Shown: positions 45,011 to 58,625, counted from the first letter of the stretch. The stretch: DNA of 64,000 nt from Shimwellia blattae DSM 4481 = NBRC 105725 (GCF_000262305.1 NC_017910.1:3906001-3970000), one strand, 5' to 3'. Notes: a model not told the origin generated them from the sequence alone. Program-made: numbers and translations.

Positions 45011-45044
45011 TAAAAAAACCCCCGGACCTTTCGGTGCGGGGGTT
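45011..45044 (-). terminator. ilvGMEDA attenuator terminator
   Basis: Minus strand: ACCCCCG...CGGGGGT hairpin with GAAA-type loop and a run of seven T, 21 bases after the ilvL stop. It ends transcription when ribosomes do not stall on the leader codons. Confidence 0.93.
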
Positions 45045-45064
45045 TCGTTGATTCAGCTTGATTT

Positions 45065-45163
45065 CTAAGCCTTTTCTCCTCGAAGTGCAGCCCCGCACGG
45101 TGGGATAATAATCACCACCACGCTAATCACGACCAGGCTAATCACTAGTAGGAGGGCTGTCAT
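45065..45163 (-). CDS. ilvL: ilvGMEDA leader peptide IlvL
   Basis: A 32-residue leader, starting MTALLLVISLVVISVVVIII and then PPCG. Sixteen of its codons specify Leu, Val or Ile, so ribosome stalling under starvation for any of these amino acids would prevent the terminator at 45011-45044 from forming. Same length and position as E. coli ilvL. Confidence 0.95.
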   Translation of the reverse strand: MTALLLVISLVVISVVVIIIPPCGAALRGEKA

Positions 45164-45490
45164 TTTCTGTATGTTCTTACGTCTTGTTCGAAGGAATGCC
45201 TAAAGAGTTATCACAGAGTTAACAAACAACACAAGATTTATTTATGCATTTTTTCGCCGCTAAACAAATCAGCTTCGTTAACCATATTGTTTTTTAAGGA
45301 ATTATTTTTACATGAAAGATATTCATTAACCGGCACAAAAAATATTCAGCAAAAAATACGTGATATGCCGCAAACATCTGCAATAAATCTGCTAAATCGC
45401 GCTTATTTATCGCGATCCACATTCTGAGATTCACCATCACTGTTCGTCTTTATTTTCCGCCCTGGTTACTGTTCCGGTAACGGAGGAACC
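45164..45490. promoter_or_regulatory. AT-rich divergent region between ilvL and yifB
   Basis: 327 bases without a gene. It must hold the ilvLXGMEDA promoter (minus strand) and the yifB promoter (plus strand). It is strongly AT-rich with A/T runs (for example near 45290-45310 and 45335-45360), fitting the IHF-bound upstream activating region known at E. coli ilvG, but I cannot assign -35/-10 boxes with confidence. Confidence 0.45.
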
Positions 45491-47011
45491 ATGACACTTG
45501 CAAGAATTCATACCCGGGCAGCGCTGGGGATCGCGGCACCTTATGTCACCGTAGAGGCACATATCAGCGCCGGGTTGCCCGCGCTCACCATTGTCGGCTT
45601 ACCCGAAACCACAGTGAAAGAGTCCCGGGATCGGGTGCGCAGTGCCATCATTAACAGTGGTTATACCTTCCCGGCACGTAAAATTACTATCAACCTCGCA
45701 CCGGCTGATTTACCCAAAGAGGGCAGCCGCTATGATCTCCCCATTGCTATTGCACTTCTGGCAGCGTCAGAGCAGCTTTCTGCCACTGCACTGAACCAGT
45801 ATGAGTTCATTGGTGAACTGGCGCTCACAGGCGCAATGCGGGGGGTTTGCGGGGCCATATCCAGTGCCATCCAGGCAAGCCACGCTGGCAGAGAAATGAT
45901 TGTCCCTCAGGATAACGAAGCTGAAGTGGGGCTGATTGACGGGCCTGGCTGTTATGTTGCCGGAACGCTGCTGGAAGTCTGCGCCATTCTTGAAGGCAAA
46001 CAGCCTCCACTGCGGCCCCGGGCACCGGATCCCACCCCGGCGGAACAGGCTGAAGATTTGCGCGACATTATTGGCCAGGAGCAGGGAAAACGGGCGCTGG
46101 AGATAACCGCTGCGGGCGGCCACAATCTGCTGTTCATCGGCCCACCTGGCACGGGGAAAACCATGCTGGCGACACGCCTTATCGGGCTGCTTCCCCCGCT
46201 AACCCTGAGCGAAGCGCTGGAGAGCGCCGCCATAAAGAGCCTGGCGGATAACCGGGAGCTGGCCGCCACCTGGCGCCAGCGGCCCTTTCGCGCCCCTCAC
46301 CACAGTGCATCATTGAATGCGATGGTGGGTGGCGGGCGTATACCGCTACCGGGGGAGATTTCGCTGGCCCATAACGGCGTGCTGTTTCTTGATGAATTAC
46401 CGCAATTTGAACGCCGGGCGCTGGATGCCCTGCGCGAACCCATTGAAACCGGTGAAATTCATTTATCGCGCACCCGGGCAAAAATACATTATCCAGCCCG
46501 TTTTCAGCTGATAGCCGCCATGAATCCCAGCCCCGGGGGCCATTATCAGGGTGAGCTGAACCGCTCTACCCCCGGGCAAATCCTGCGCTATCTCAGCCGG
46601 TTATCCGGGCCCTTTCTCGACCGGTTTGATATTACCCTGGAAGTCCCGCTGCTCGCCCCGGGGATGCTCAGCCAGGGGCATACCGCAGGGGAAACCAGCG
46701 CGACCGTAAGAGAGCGGGTTATTCAGGCCCGGGCGTTGCAGCTTGCCCGGCAGCACAAACTTAATGCACAGCTCAGCAGCCAGGAGGTAAATGCCCTATG
46801 CCCGCTGGAAAAACCAGACGCCCGCTGGCTTGAAGAGGCAATAACGCAGCTGGGGTTATCCATCAGAGCCTGGCAGCGAATACTGAAGGTGGCCCGGACG
46901 ATTGCCGATCTCGCCGGTGCTGAGCAGTTGGAGAAAAAACACCTTCAGGAGGCGCTCAGCTACCGGGCTATGGACAGGCTGTTAATCCATCTGCAAAAAC
47001 AACTGGCATAA
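45491..47011 (+). CDS. yifB: YifB/ComM family Mg-chelatase-like AAA+ ATPase
   Basis: A 506-residue AAA+ helicase-like protein; the Haemophilus/Vibrio homologue ComM drives branch migration during natural transformation. Order of domains: N-terminal Lon-like S5 fold (about 1-165), AAA+ core with Walker A GPPGTGKT and Walker B GVLFLDELPQF, RAPHHSASLNAMVGGG, and a C-terminal Mg-chelatase lid (about 400-500). It faces maoP with a shared terminator between. Confidence 0.94.
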   Translation: MTLARIHTRAALGIAAPYVTVEAHISAGLPALTIVGLPETTVKESRDRVRSAIINSGYTFPARKITINLAPADLPKEGSRYDLPIAIALLAASEQLSATALNQYEFIGELALTGAMRGVCGAISSAIQASHAGREMIVPQDNEAEVGLIDGPGCYVAGTLLEVCAILEGKQPPLRPRAPDPTPAEQAEDLRDIIGQEQGKRALEITAAGGHNLLFIGPPGTGKTMLATRLIGLLPPLTLSEALESAAIKSLADNRELAATWRQRPFRAPHHSASLNAMVGGGRIPLPGEISLAHNGVLFLDELPQFERRALDALREPIETGEIHLSRTRAKIHYPARFQLIAAMNPSPGGHYQGELNRSTPGQILRYLSRLSGPFLDRFDITLEVPLLAPGMLSQGHTAGETSATVRERVIQARALQLARQHKLNAQLSSQEVNALCPLEKPDARWLEEAITQLGLSIRAWQRILKVARTIADLAGAEQLEKKHLQEALSYRAMDRLLIHLQKQLA

Positions 47012-47030
47012 AAAAAGGGGCTTGCGCCCC
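47010..47030 (-). terminator. Terminator of maoP
   Basis: GGGGC-GCAA-GCCCC followed by seven T on the minus strand, immediately after the maoP stop; it also overlaps the end of yifB. Confidence 0.85.
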
Positions 47031-47038
47031 TGGTTGTA

Positions 47039-47377
47039 TCAGTCGTCACTTTCTGTGTAGTCTTCCGCGCCTTCCATCTGCGGCTTACCACCAGACAGGG
47101 TGTGGAAACGCTTCGGGCGTTTTACACGCGAAGTGTATTTAGACCAGATACGCTCTGCTTCAGTAGCCGGTTCACGTTCACCGCGACACATGGCCACAAA
47201 CAGCGTTTCTTCATCCGTAGCGGGTTCACGTTTGCCGAGATCCAGATCATTAAAGGCATGGCCGCAACGCTCAAGCATCTGCGCTTCTTTAATGGTGAAA
47301 TCCCCATGGCGAGAGAACCCGCGCGGGTAATTTTTATTGTCGAAAAATCGATTAGTCGTCGTAAAGCTTTCCGCCAT
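47039..47377 (-). CDS. maoP: Macrodomain Ori organisation protein MaoP
   Basis: A 112-residue protein (DUF413, formerly YifE) that in E. coli acts with the maoS site to organise the Ori macrodomain. MAESFTTTNRFFDNKNYPRGFSRHGDFTIKEA is split here as the conserved N terminus (FFDNKNYPRGFSRHGDFT), followed by KREPATDEETLFV and a C-terminal acidic tail. It diverges from hdfR. The maoS site known in E. coli near this gene was not identified. Confidence 0.94.
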   Translation of the reverse strand: MAESFTTTNRFFDNKNYPRGFSRHGDFTIKEAQMLERCGHAFNDLDLGKREPATDEETLFVAMCRGEREPATEAERIWSKYTSRVKRPKRFHTLSGGKPQMEGAEDYTESDD

Positions 47378-47496
47378 CCTACACGCTCCTAATTCTCTTG
47401 GCCGGGCTATTTATGGCGCGGAGTATTAGATAGGCTTGACAGAGTGTAAAACAAAAGATTTAAATCATATCGAATGATTTTTTTTAGGGGTGGGCT

Positions 47497-48357
47497 GTGG
47501 ATACCGAATTACTGAAAACCTTTCTCGAAGTCAGCCGCACAAGGCACTTCGGCAGAGCGGCAGAAGCGCTCTATTTGACACAGTCCGCCGTCAGTTTCCG
47601 TATTCGCCAGCTTGAGAATCAGCTGGGAGTGAACCTGTTTACCCGCCACCGGAACAACATCAGATTAACCCCGGCCGGGGAGCGTTTACTTCCCTATGCC
47701 GAAAACCTGATGAATACCTGGCTGGCCGCCAAAAAAGAGGTGGCCCAGACCGCGAGGCATAATGAGTTTTCCATCGGAGCCAGCCCGGCACTGTGGGAGT
47801 CCCTGCTAACCGGCTGGCTCAAACAACTCTATAAAGATAACTCAGGTATGCAGTTTGAGGCACGCATTGCCCAGCGCCAGTCGCTGGTAAAGCAACTGCA
47901 TGAGCGCCAGCTGGATCTGCTGATCACCACCGAATCCCCGAAAATGGACGAGCTCGCCAGCCAGTTGCTGGGCCATTTTGATCTTGCGCTGTACTGCGTC
48001 TCTCCGGCCCGGCCCCGGGCGGATCTGAATTACTTACGCCTGGAGTGGGGGCCGGACTTTCAGCAGCACGAAACGGCGCTGCTGGCCAGCGATGAGCTGC
48101 CAGAGCTGACCACCAGTTCCGCGCAACTGGTGGTGAATATGCTGTCAGACATGAACGGTTTTGCCTGGCTGCCTGGCGTCTGGGCAGGTCGCCAGCGTGA
48201 TCTGGTACAGATAACCGATGGTCAGAGCATCAGCAGGCCGCTCTACGCTATCTGGCTGCTGAACAGCGATAAGCAATCTCAGATAAAAAACCTGCTCAAG
48301 TCCCTTCCCCTGGACGAGCAGGTATCAGAAATGCCTGTACCGGCCCCTGCCGGGTAA
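47497..48357 (+). CDS. hdfR: LysR-type regulator HdfR
   Basis: In E. coli represses the flagellar master operon flhDC and affects gltBD. 286 residues with a GTG start preceded by AGGGG. Helix-turn-helix: RHFGRAAEALYLTQSAVSFRIRQLENQLG (residues about 17-45), then the effector domain. Its C-terminal end (EMPVPAPAG) is a few residues longer than in E. coli. The plus-strand gene converges on the trpT end of the rRNA operon. Confidence 0.95.
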   Translation: MDTELLKTFLEVSRTRHFGRAAEALYLTQSAVSFRIRQLENQLGVNLFTRHRNNIRLTPAGERLLPYAENLMNTWLAAKKEVAQTARHNEFSIGASPALWESLLTGWLKQLYKDNSGMQFEARIAQRQSLVKQLHERQLDLLITTESPKMDELASQLLGHFDLALYCVSPARPRADLNYLRLEWGPDFQQHETALLASDELPELTTSSAQLVVNMLSDMNGFAWLPGVWAGRQRDLVQITDGQSISRPLYAIWLLNSDKQSQIKNLLKSLPLDEQVSEMPVPAPAG

Positions 48358-48442
48358 AGCGGGCAGGTTAATACAGATAACCGTACGGTGATATAAAATA
48401 GCGGGAATGGCGCAGGTAGCGCTGTTTTGCTGAATTGCGGGC

Positions 48443-48554
<112 letters not shown>

Positions 48555-48563
48555 AAATAAGGG

Positions 48564-48640
48564 TGGCGGAACGGACGGGACTCGAACCCGCGACCCCCTG
48601 CGTGACAGGCAGGTATTCTAACCAACTGAACTACCGCTCC
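48564..48640 (-). tRNA. aspT: tRNA-Asp (anticodon GUC)
   Basis: 77 nt with encoded CCA; anticodon stem-loop CCTGCCTGTCACGCAGG gives GUC. Lies between 5S rRNA and trpT, as after E. coli rrnC. Confidence 0.97.
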
Positions 48641-48728
48641 ACCGAATTTTTCTACTGCTCCGGGTATTATGTCCCGGTTTACTGCTTAACTACTCAGATA
48701 CCCGTTATCACAACGTTTATCCTGATTG

Positions 48729-48848
48729 GAGCCTGGCAGTTCCCTACTCTCGCATGGGGAGACCCCACACTACCATCGGCGCTACGGCGTTTCACTTCTG
48801 AGTTCGGCATGGGGTCAGGTGGGACCACCGCGCTACGGCCGCCAGGCA
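48729..48848 (-). rRNA. rrf: 5S ribosomal RNA
   Basis: 120 nt on the minus strand, starting TGCCTGGCGGCC and containing CCGAACTCAGAAGTGAAACG and CGAGAGTAGGGAACTGCCAG. The ends pair to form the terminal stem. Ends set by comparison with E. coli. Confidence 0.95.
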
Positions 48849-49057
48849 TATTCTTTGTGCTCATGTCCGTCTTTTTCTTTTGCACCACACCCGCGTTGGC
48901 TGCGCTCGCTCGCAACAGTCACTTACTTCAGTAAGCTCCTGTCGTCTCGTTCTCTTGCCGCCTTGCTGTGGCTCAAAATCGAAAAGACTTACATCATCTA
49001 TCCGGTAACAAGCTGAATATCGTCTCGTCTCTCACACCAAAACATCTTTGGCGTTGT

Positions 49058-51960
<2,903 letters not shown>

Positions 51961-52050
51961 TCACAACCCGAAGATGTCTTCAGGTGTGATAATTTGAGAG
52001 ACTCATAAACGCTTGCGCGTTTATTGTTTCAATTTTCAGCTTGTTCCAGA

Positions 52051-52063
52051 TTTTTAAAGAGCA
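52051..52063 (-). promoter_or_regulatory. Spacer boxA antitermination signal
   Basis: TGCTCTTTAAAAA on the minus strand, about 90 bases before the 23S 5' end; the usual second boxA of rRNA operons for the Nus factor complex. Confidence 0.85.
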
Positions 52064-52122
52064 AAACTTCGCAACACACTTATTCAGTATGTTCTGAAGT
52101 TTTTTTATTTCCGAGCAGATGA

Positions 52123-52198
52123 TGGTGGAGCTATGCGGGATCGAACCGCAGACCTCCTGCGTGCAAAGCAGGCGCTCTCCCAGCTGAGCTATAGCCCC
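52123..52198 (-). tRNA. alaT: tRNA-Ala (anticodon UGC)
   Basis: 76 nt with encoded CCA; anticodon stem-loop CCTGCTTTGCACGCAGG gives UGC. Second tRNA of the 16S-23S spacer. The symbol suffix is arbitrary because rrn lettering cannot be decided here. Confidence 0.95.
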
Positions 52199-52224
52199 AT
52201 CGTAGCAACAACCCCGTGAACCTA

Positions 52225-52305
52225 ATTCATTCTGAGACAAGGCGTGGAACCGCGAAGCATACTAAAGTATGCGAGCTGTTTCACAACACAGTATCAGGAT
52301 GAATT
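52225..52305. repeat. Long hairpin between the spacer tRNAs
   Basis: The tRNA-Ile to tRNA-Ala gap is 107 bases, longer than the roughly 40 I remember for E. coli rrnA. It contains outer arms ATTCAT and ATGAAT and an inner perfect stem GCATAC-TAAA-GTATGC, so most of the gap can fold on itself. It resembles the inserted ribosomal spacer loops described in some enterics. Confidence 0.6.
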
Positions 52306-52382
<77 letters not shown>

Positions 52383-52452
52383 CCGGAGTATTACTGCTCG
52401 TTATTTTCTATCAGACAATCTGTGTGAGCACTAAAAGGTTGTATCTTTAAGG

Positions 52453-53994
<1,542 letters not shown>

Positions 53995-54153
53995 AAAGTT
54001 TGATGCTCAAAAGCTGACTTTCGATAAATCGAAAACTGTTCATTCGTAATGAATTAACTGCTTAGTCACTCTTTGAGACTTGATAATCATTTTTCGTCTT
54101 GCGACGTTAAGATATCAGTGCCTTAGAGTGCCCACACAGATTGTCTGATAAAT

Positions 54154-54165
54154 TGTTAAAGAGCA
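54154..54165 (-). promoter_or_regulatory. Leader boxA antitermination signal
   Basis: TGCTCTTTAACA on the minus strand in the rRNA leader, followed by sequence matching the E. coli leader, about 160 bases before 16S. Confidence 0.9.
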
Positions 54166-54201
54166 GTGCGACGCGCTTGGCGCTCTGTCGCGAGGTCCCG
54201 T

Positions 54202-54229
54202 ATAATACGTTTTCCTCTTTCAAAGTCAA
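54202..54229 (-). promoter_or_regulatory. rRNA promoter P2
   Basis: Minus strand: TTGACT (54224-54229), 16-base spacer, TATTAT (54202-54207). These hexamers and spacing are those of E. coli rrn P2 promoters. Confidence 0.85.
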
Positions 54230-54321
54230 CTGTTTATTTTCACATTTCGTTACTCGTAAACCTTGTCAACTCTGCCTGACTGGCGGGCTGTGAAGCCGTT
54301 GTGCCGTGTCAGTGGGAGCGC

Positions 54322-54349
54322 ATTATAGGGAGTTCCTGACGGCTGGCAA
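54322..54349 (-). promoter_or_regulatory. rRNA promoter P1 with UP element
   Basis: Minus strand: TTGCCA (54344-54349), 16-base spacer, TATAAT (54322-54327), then a GCGC discriminator. It is 120 bases upstream of P2. Just upstream the minus strand reads AAATTATTTTAAAAACAGGG, a good match to the rrn P1 UP element. Fis sites are expected further up, within the end of murI, but were not assigned. Confidence 0.88.
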
Positions 54350-54401
54350 CCCCTGTTTTTAAAATAATTTACCAACCGTCTTTTTTTTGCACAATTGCCG
54401 A

Positions 54402-55253
54402 TTAAAGCGGCAGTTTTTCCAGCCCCGGGAAGCCATATCGCGCCAGAACGGGCAATAATTGCGCAGTCTGTGTTGTGTAATCCATACAGAACGCAATATT
54501 CGGCCCGCAAGATTTCACATCCGGTGCGTCATTTTCCAGCAGCCAGGCTGTCCGGCGCGCAATTGCCGCACCGGAATCCACCAGCCGGGTGCCTTCAGGC
54601 AGCACCTGCGCCAGCTCTTCACGTAAAAGCGGGAAATGGGTACACCCCAAAACAACCGTATCAGGCGGCTCCGGCATGCGCAGCCACGGGCGCAAAATTT
54701 TGCGCAGCTCCTCCAGATTCACCTGCTCGCCATGCAGCTTCGCTTCAGCAAGTTCCACCAGCTCTGCAGAGCCGAGCATCTCTATCTGGCACTCTGTCGC
54801 AAAACGCTCCACCAGCTCATGGGTGTAATGGCGCTTCACCGTACCGCGGGTAGCCAGCAGCCCGACAATGCCATTGGCGGTTAAACGGGCAGCCGGTTTA
54901 ATGGCGGGAACAACCCCGACCACAGGGAAGTTAAATTTCTCACGTAATGCGGGAAGAGATACGGTACTGGCCGTATTACAGGCCACCACCGTCAGCGCCA
55001 GGGGGTAACGCTGCTGAACGGCATTTACTATCTCGACCACCCGCTCAACAATAAAGGCTTCTGTCTTCTCCCCGTAAGGGAATCCGACATTGTCAAAAGC
55101 ATAGATATAACGCAGATCCGGCAGTAACTGCCGGATTTCATCATAGACAGACAGCCCACCCACGCCGGAATCAAAAACCAGCACCGTGGGCCGTGCATCA
55201 GAATGTGTAGCTGCCAGACAAGAAGTATTCCCGTCCTGCAGTTTGGTAGCCAT
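54402..55253 (-). CDS. murI: Glutamate racemase
   Basis: Supplies D-glutamate for peptidoglycan. 283 residues starting MATKLQDGNTSCLAATHSDA. The two catalytic cysteines are in VVACNTAST and VLGCTHFPLL; FDSGVGGLSVYDEI is the N-terminal signature. The first 56 bases lie inside the 3' end of btuB, an overlap also present in E. coli, and the same N terminus is conserved. The gene ends just before the rRNA promoters. Confidence 0.96.
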   Translation of the reverse strand: MATKLQDGNTSCLAATHSDARPTVLVFDSGVGGLSVYDEIRQLLPDLRYIYAFDNVGFPYGEKTEAFIVERVVEIVNAVQQRYPLALTVVACNTASTVSLPALREKFNFPVVGVVPAIKPAARLTANGIVGLLATRGTVKRHYTHELVERFATECQIEMLGSAELVELAEAKLHGEQVNLEELRKILRPWLRMPEPPDTVVLGCTHFPLLREELAQVLPEGTRLVDSGAAIARRTAWLLENDAPDVKSCGPNIAFCMDYTTQTAQLLPVLARYGFPGLEKLPL

Positions 55254-57069
55254 AAACCGTCTCGTAGTCTTTATCGAACAGGTTGGCTACTTTACCACGA
55301 ACTGTCAGATGAGGGGTGAGCGGATAGGAAGCCGATATGTCTACCGTACTGTAGCTGGGAAGAACCTGCTGCTGCGAATTGTACCGGGAGGTGTTGTTGT
55401 CATAACGCCGGCCGTAGTATTGCCACGCCACGTCCATATCGACATTAAACATGGTCCAGTCCAGTTGGTATTTTGCCTGGCGTTTTGAACGACGGGCGAG
55501 CACCTCATTATTCTCATCATTACGCGGATCAATATACTGCAAGGTCACGCGATGGCTGAATATGCCGGTATCAAAGCTCCCGGTCCACTCCACGCCTTTA
55601 ATTGTTGCGGAGTTTATATTGTCGTACGCGCCAGCATAGGTCACCGGATCGGAATAATAGGTTATCAGGTTATCTATCTTGTAACGGTATGCAGAAAGCC
55701 GCCAGTCCAGCGGGCCGGTTAAGCCTTCAAGCCCTGCTTCCCACTGCCTGGACTCTTCCGGTTTCAGGTTCGGGTTGGAGGCGATATTAAAGCGGTTGGA
55801 TCCAAACTGCTGGCCCAGAGACGGTGCCAGGAACCCGGTGCCGTAAGAGAGCGTTACCCGGTAGTTGTCCACAAACTGCCAGCCTGCTGATGCCTGCCAG
55901 GTTCCGTGCCAGCCGAACTGCTCGTCGTGATCTTCACGGCCGGAGGCCTCCAGCGTGACATCCCCCACCTGCTGCTGCCCGGTGAGATATAAACCGGTGT
56001 CGTTGCGTTTATAGGAGTCTGACTTGCGGGTATCCGATGAGGTCAGCCGCTGCTGTTGCCAGTCTACCCCGGCGCTGACCGAGCCGTGGCCGACAATCAG
56101 GTTATTGCCCCACTGCAGGTTACGCTGGCTCATATTGTCGAGGGTGGTCCCGTCTTTATAGCGCCCGTAAATACTGCTGTAGTTATAGTCCTTCACTTTC
56201 TGGTAGCTGGCGAGCAGCTGGGTTGAGTAAATACCTGACTGGTATTGCAGGCCCGTGTCCCACGCCTGATGATACAGTTGCTCTTCGTCGGCGCTGTAGG
56301 CGGCCGAATACGGTGGGCTGCCCAGGTCATAATCCACATTATTACTGTAGCTGTGCGCCCGGAAGAACCCGCTCAGGCTCTTGCTGAACTGGTGCTCAAC
56401 ATTGCCCCAGAAGGTTTTGTTGCGAAAGCCGTCCCGGTCCTGGTCGTGGCTCCAGCTGGAGCCGGGCTGCACATTAAAGCCTTTCGTGGTTTCGTAAGAT
56501 CCGGCAACCGTCGCCACCGTGTCGCCAAAGCGCTGGCGCAGGGTGCCGTCGTAATGCTGATAGCCCCGGGACCCCATTCCGGCATCAATTTTCGATTCAT
56601 CCGTCTCGCTGTGGGTGATGATATTGATAACCCCGCCCATAGCGCCGGAGCCATAAATAGCCGAGCGTGGCCCGCGGATATATTCCACGCGCTGCACCAG
56701 CGACAGCGGGATCTGGTTAAGGTCCGGGTTATTGGTGATCCCCGGGCGGGTCATCGGAATGCCGTCGACCAGGATTAATGTCTGGCGGGTTTCAGTACCA
56801 CGAATAAACAGCGACGAGGACTGCCCCATTCCGCCGTACTGAGCAATATCCACCCCGGGTAAGCGGCGGATCACGTCATTCAGTGATTTGGCCTGCCAGC
56901 GATCGATTTCCTCGCGGGTAACCACATCAATCGGCGCCAGTACGGTATTTACCGGCTGGCGGAAGCGGCTGGCGGTAATCACAATATCACTTTCGCTGGT
57001 ATCCTGCGCCCAGCCAGAAAATGCCGTTACAGACAGAGCTGTAATCAGCGGGAGATGTAATTTTTCCAT
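55198..57069 (-). CDS. btuB: Outer-membrane vitamin B12 receptor BtuB
   Basis: TonB-dependent beta-barrel for cobalamin uptake. 623 residues (E. coli 614). Signal peptide ends about GWA-QDTSESD; the TonB box is DIVITASRF, followed by the plug domain (NDVIRRLPGVDIAQYG, SSLFIRGTETRQTLILVDGIPM) and a 22-strand barrel ending SGSYTF with the terminal aromatic residue. Expression is controlled by the cobalamin riboswitch upstream. murI starts within its 3' end. Confidence 0.97.
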   Translation of the reverse strand: MEKLHLPLITALSVTAFSGWAQDTSESDIVITASRFRQPVNTVLAPIDVVTREEIDRWQAKSLNDVIRRLPGVDIAQYGGMGQSSSLFIRGTETRQTLILVDGIPMTRPGITNNPDLNQIPLSLVQRVEYIRGPRSAIYGSGAMGGVINIITHSETDESKIDAGMGSRGYQHYDGTLRQRFGDTVATVAGSYETTKGFNVQPGSSWSHDQDRDGFRNKTFWGNVEHQFSKSLSGFFRAHSYSNNVDYDLGSPPYSAAYSADEEQLYHQAWDTGLQYQSGIYSTQLLASYQKVKDYNYSSIYGRYKDGTTLDNMSQRNLQWGNNLIVGHGSVSAGVDWQQQRLTSSDTRKSDSYKRNDTGLYLTGQQQVGDVTLEASGREDHDEQFGWHGTWQASAGWQFVDNYRVTLSYGTGFLAPSLGQQFGSNRFNIASNPNLKPEESRQWEAGLEGLTGPLDWRLSAYRYKIDNLITYYSDPVTYAGAYDNINSATIKGVEWTGSFDTGIFSHRVTLQYIDPRNDENNEVLARRSKRQAKYQLDWTMFNVDMDVAWQYYGRRYDNNTSRYNSQQQVLPSYSTVDISASYPLTPHLTVRGKVANLFDKDYETVYGYQTAGREYFLSGSYTF

Positions 57070-57145
57070 TGTAAACTCAAAGCATCACGTAAAGGATGCC
57101 GCGGACATAAGTGATAGCACGCGATACTTATGTCAGGTGCGACGT
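57070..57145 (-). promoter_or_regulatory. btuB expression platform
   Basis: Between the B12 aptamer and the btuB ATG. GCATC and GATGC (57082-57099) can form a hairpin close to the start codon, as in the E. coli btuB leader, where ligand binding hides the ribosome site. Confidence 0.65.
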
Positions 57146-57303
57146 GTCTCCGGCAGGTCTTCGGGCTCAGGGGTGATTACGGATGAGGACTTCCCGTTCA
57201 GTTAAACAGTGTCTGCAATAGCGTTCATCCACCTACCTTTACCGCTGCGCGTCAGCCCCAGATTTTCACTGGATTCCCTTTTCGCTCTTGTAAAGAGACC
57301 GGA
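57146..57303 (-). promoter_or_regulatory. Cobalamin riboswitch (B12 aptamer) of btuB
   Basis: Minus strand: the conserved blocks AAAAGGGAATCCAGTG, GGGGCTGACGCGCAGCGGTA, GACACTG, GGGAAGTC and the B12 box GAGCCCGAAGACCTGCCGG appear in the correct order, enclosed by a P1 stem (GTCTC/GAGAC). Adenosylcobalamin binding would lower btuB translation. The boundaries are set by the P1 stem. Confidence 0.93.
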
Positions 57304-57435
57304 AACGCGATGCTACAGGTTGTCACATATAGATGTCCAGACTTCCGTTTCTGGTAACATATCCACAGGAGGCTGGACATCACCATTCCAGGCCCTACAA
57401 TCCCCGGCTATTGATTCATCACCCAGGACCCAAGC

Positions 57436-58542
57436 ATGACGCCTGAACATCTGCCTACCGGGCAATACGACGCACAACTGGCCGAAAAGGTACAGCGCCT
57501 GCAAACCATGATGGCCCCCTTTTCTGCCCCGGCGCCGGAGGTCTTTCGCTCGCCAGTCAGCCACTACCGGATGCGCGCTGAGTTCCGTATCTGGCATGAG
57601 GGTGATGACCTGTACCACATTATGTTTGATCAGCAGACCAAACAGCGTATCCGGGTAGACCGCTTCCCGGCTGCCAGTGAGCTGATTAACCAATTGATGC
57701 CTGAAATGCTCAGCGGTATCCGCGCCAGCCAGGTATTACGCCATAAGCTGTTTCAGCTCGATTACCTGACGACAACCAGCGGCCAGGCAGTGGTCACTCT
57801 GATTTACCACCGCCCGCTGGACGACGAGTGGCGCGCCCAGGCGCTTGCGCTGCGCGACAATCTGCGCGCACGCGGGTTTAACCTGCAGTTTATTGGCCGG
57901 GCGACCAAAACCAAGATTGAGCTGGACTGTGATTACGTGGATGAGACTCTGCTGATCGCGGGCAAGCCAATGATTTATCGCCAGGTGGAAAACAGCTTCA
58001 CCCAGCCTAACGCCCGGGTAAATATCCATATGCTGGAGTGGGCGCTGGATGTCACCCGGGGTTCACGCGGGGATCTGCTGGAGCTGTATTGCGGTAATGG
58101 CAACTTTTCGCTGGCGCTGGCGCGTAACTTCAGCCAGGTACTGGCTACAGAAATTGCGAAGCCTTCCGTGGCGGCGGCGCAGTTTAATATTGCGGCCAAC
58201 CAGATTGATAACGTGCAGATCATCCGTATGTCTGCCGAAGAGTTCACCCAGGCGATGAACGGGGTGCGCACCTTTAATCGCCTGCAGGGTATTGATCTGA
58301 AAAGCTACCAGTGCGAAACGATTTTTGTCGATCCGCCGCGCAGTGGTCTGGACAGCGATACGCTGAGCATGGTCCAGGGGTATCCGCGTATTCTGTATAT
58401 CTCCTGTAACCCGCAGACGCTTTGCGAAAACCTCGCCACCCTGAGCCAGACCCACAAGGTTGAGCGCCTGGCGCTGTTTGACCAGTTCCCCTACACCCAC
58501 CATATGGAATGCGGCGTGCTCTTAACCCTTAAGAATCAATAA
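57436..58542 (+). CDS. trmA: tRNA (uracil-54 C5)-methyltransferase
   Basis: Makes ribothymidine 54 in tRNA, using SAM. 368 residues. SAM site: LELYCGNGNFSLALA; catalytic nucleophile C324 in YISCNPQTLC; base E358 in THHMEC; VDPPRSGLD is the RumA/TrmA signature. It diverges from btuB, as in E. coli. In E. coli the gene beyond is yijD/fabR; here it converges on a FadL-like gene, so conservation ends at this point. Confidence 0.97.
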   Translation: MTPEHLPTGQYDAQLAEKVQRLQTMMAPFSAPAPEVFRSPVSHYRMRAEFRIWHEGDDLYHIMFDQQTKQRIRVDRFPAASELINQLMPEMLSGIRASQVLRHKLFQLDYLTTTSGQAVVTLIYHRPLDDEWRAQALALRDNLRARGFNLQFIGRATKTKIELDCDYVDETLLIAGKPMIYRQVENSFTQPNARVNIHMLEWALDVTRGSRGDLLELYCGNGNFSLALARNFSQVLATEIAKPSVAAAQFNIAANQIDNVQIIRMSAEEFTQAMNGVRTFNRLQGIDLKSYQCETIFVDPPRSGLDSDTLSMVQGYPRILYISCNPQTLCENLATLSQTHKVERLALFDQFPYTHHMECGVLLTLKNQ

Positions 58543-58562
58543 GCAGCACCAGAAACCACGCA

Positions 58563-58602
58563 GAAAATCCCCGTATGGTGCACATACGGGGATTTTCTTT
58601 TT
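58563..58602. terminator. Bidirectional terminator between trmA and the FadL-like gene
   Basis: AATCCCCGTATG and CATACGGGGATT form a long stem with T-rich tails in both directions (TTTTCTTTTT on the plus strand), fitting the convergent genes on both sides. Confidence 0.88.
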
Positions 58603-58625
58603 GATGCGTACCCGGTTCTGCCAGG

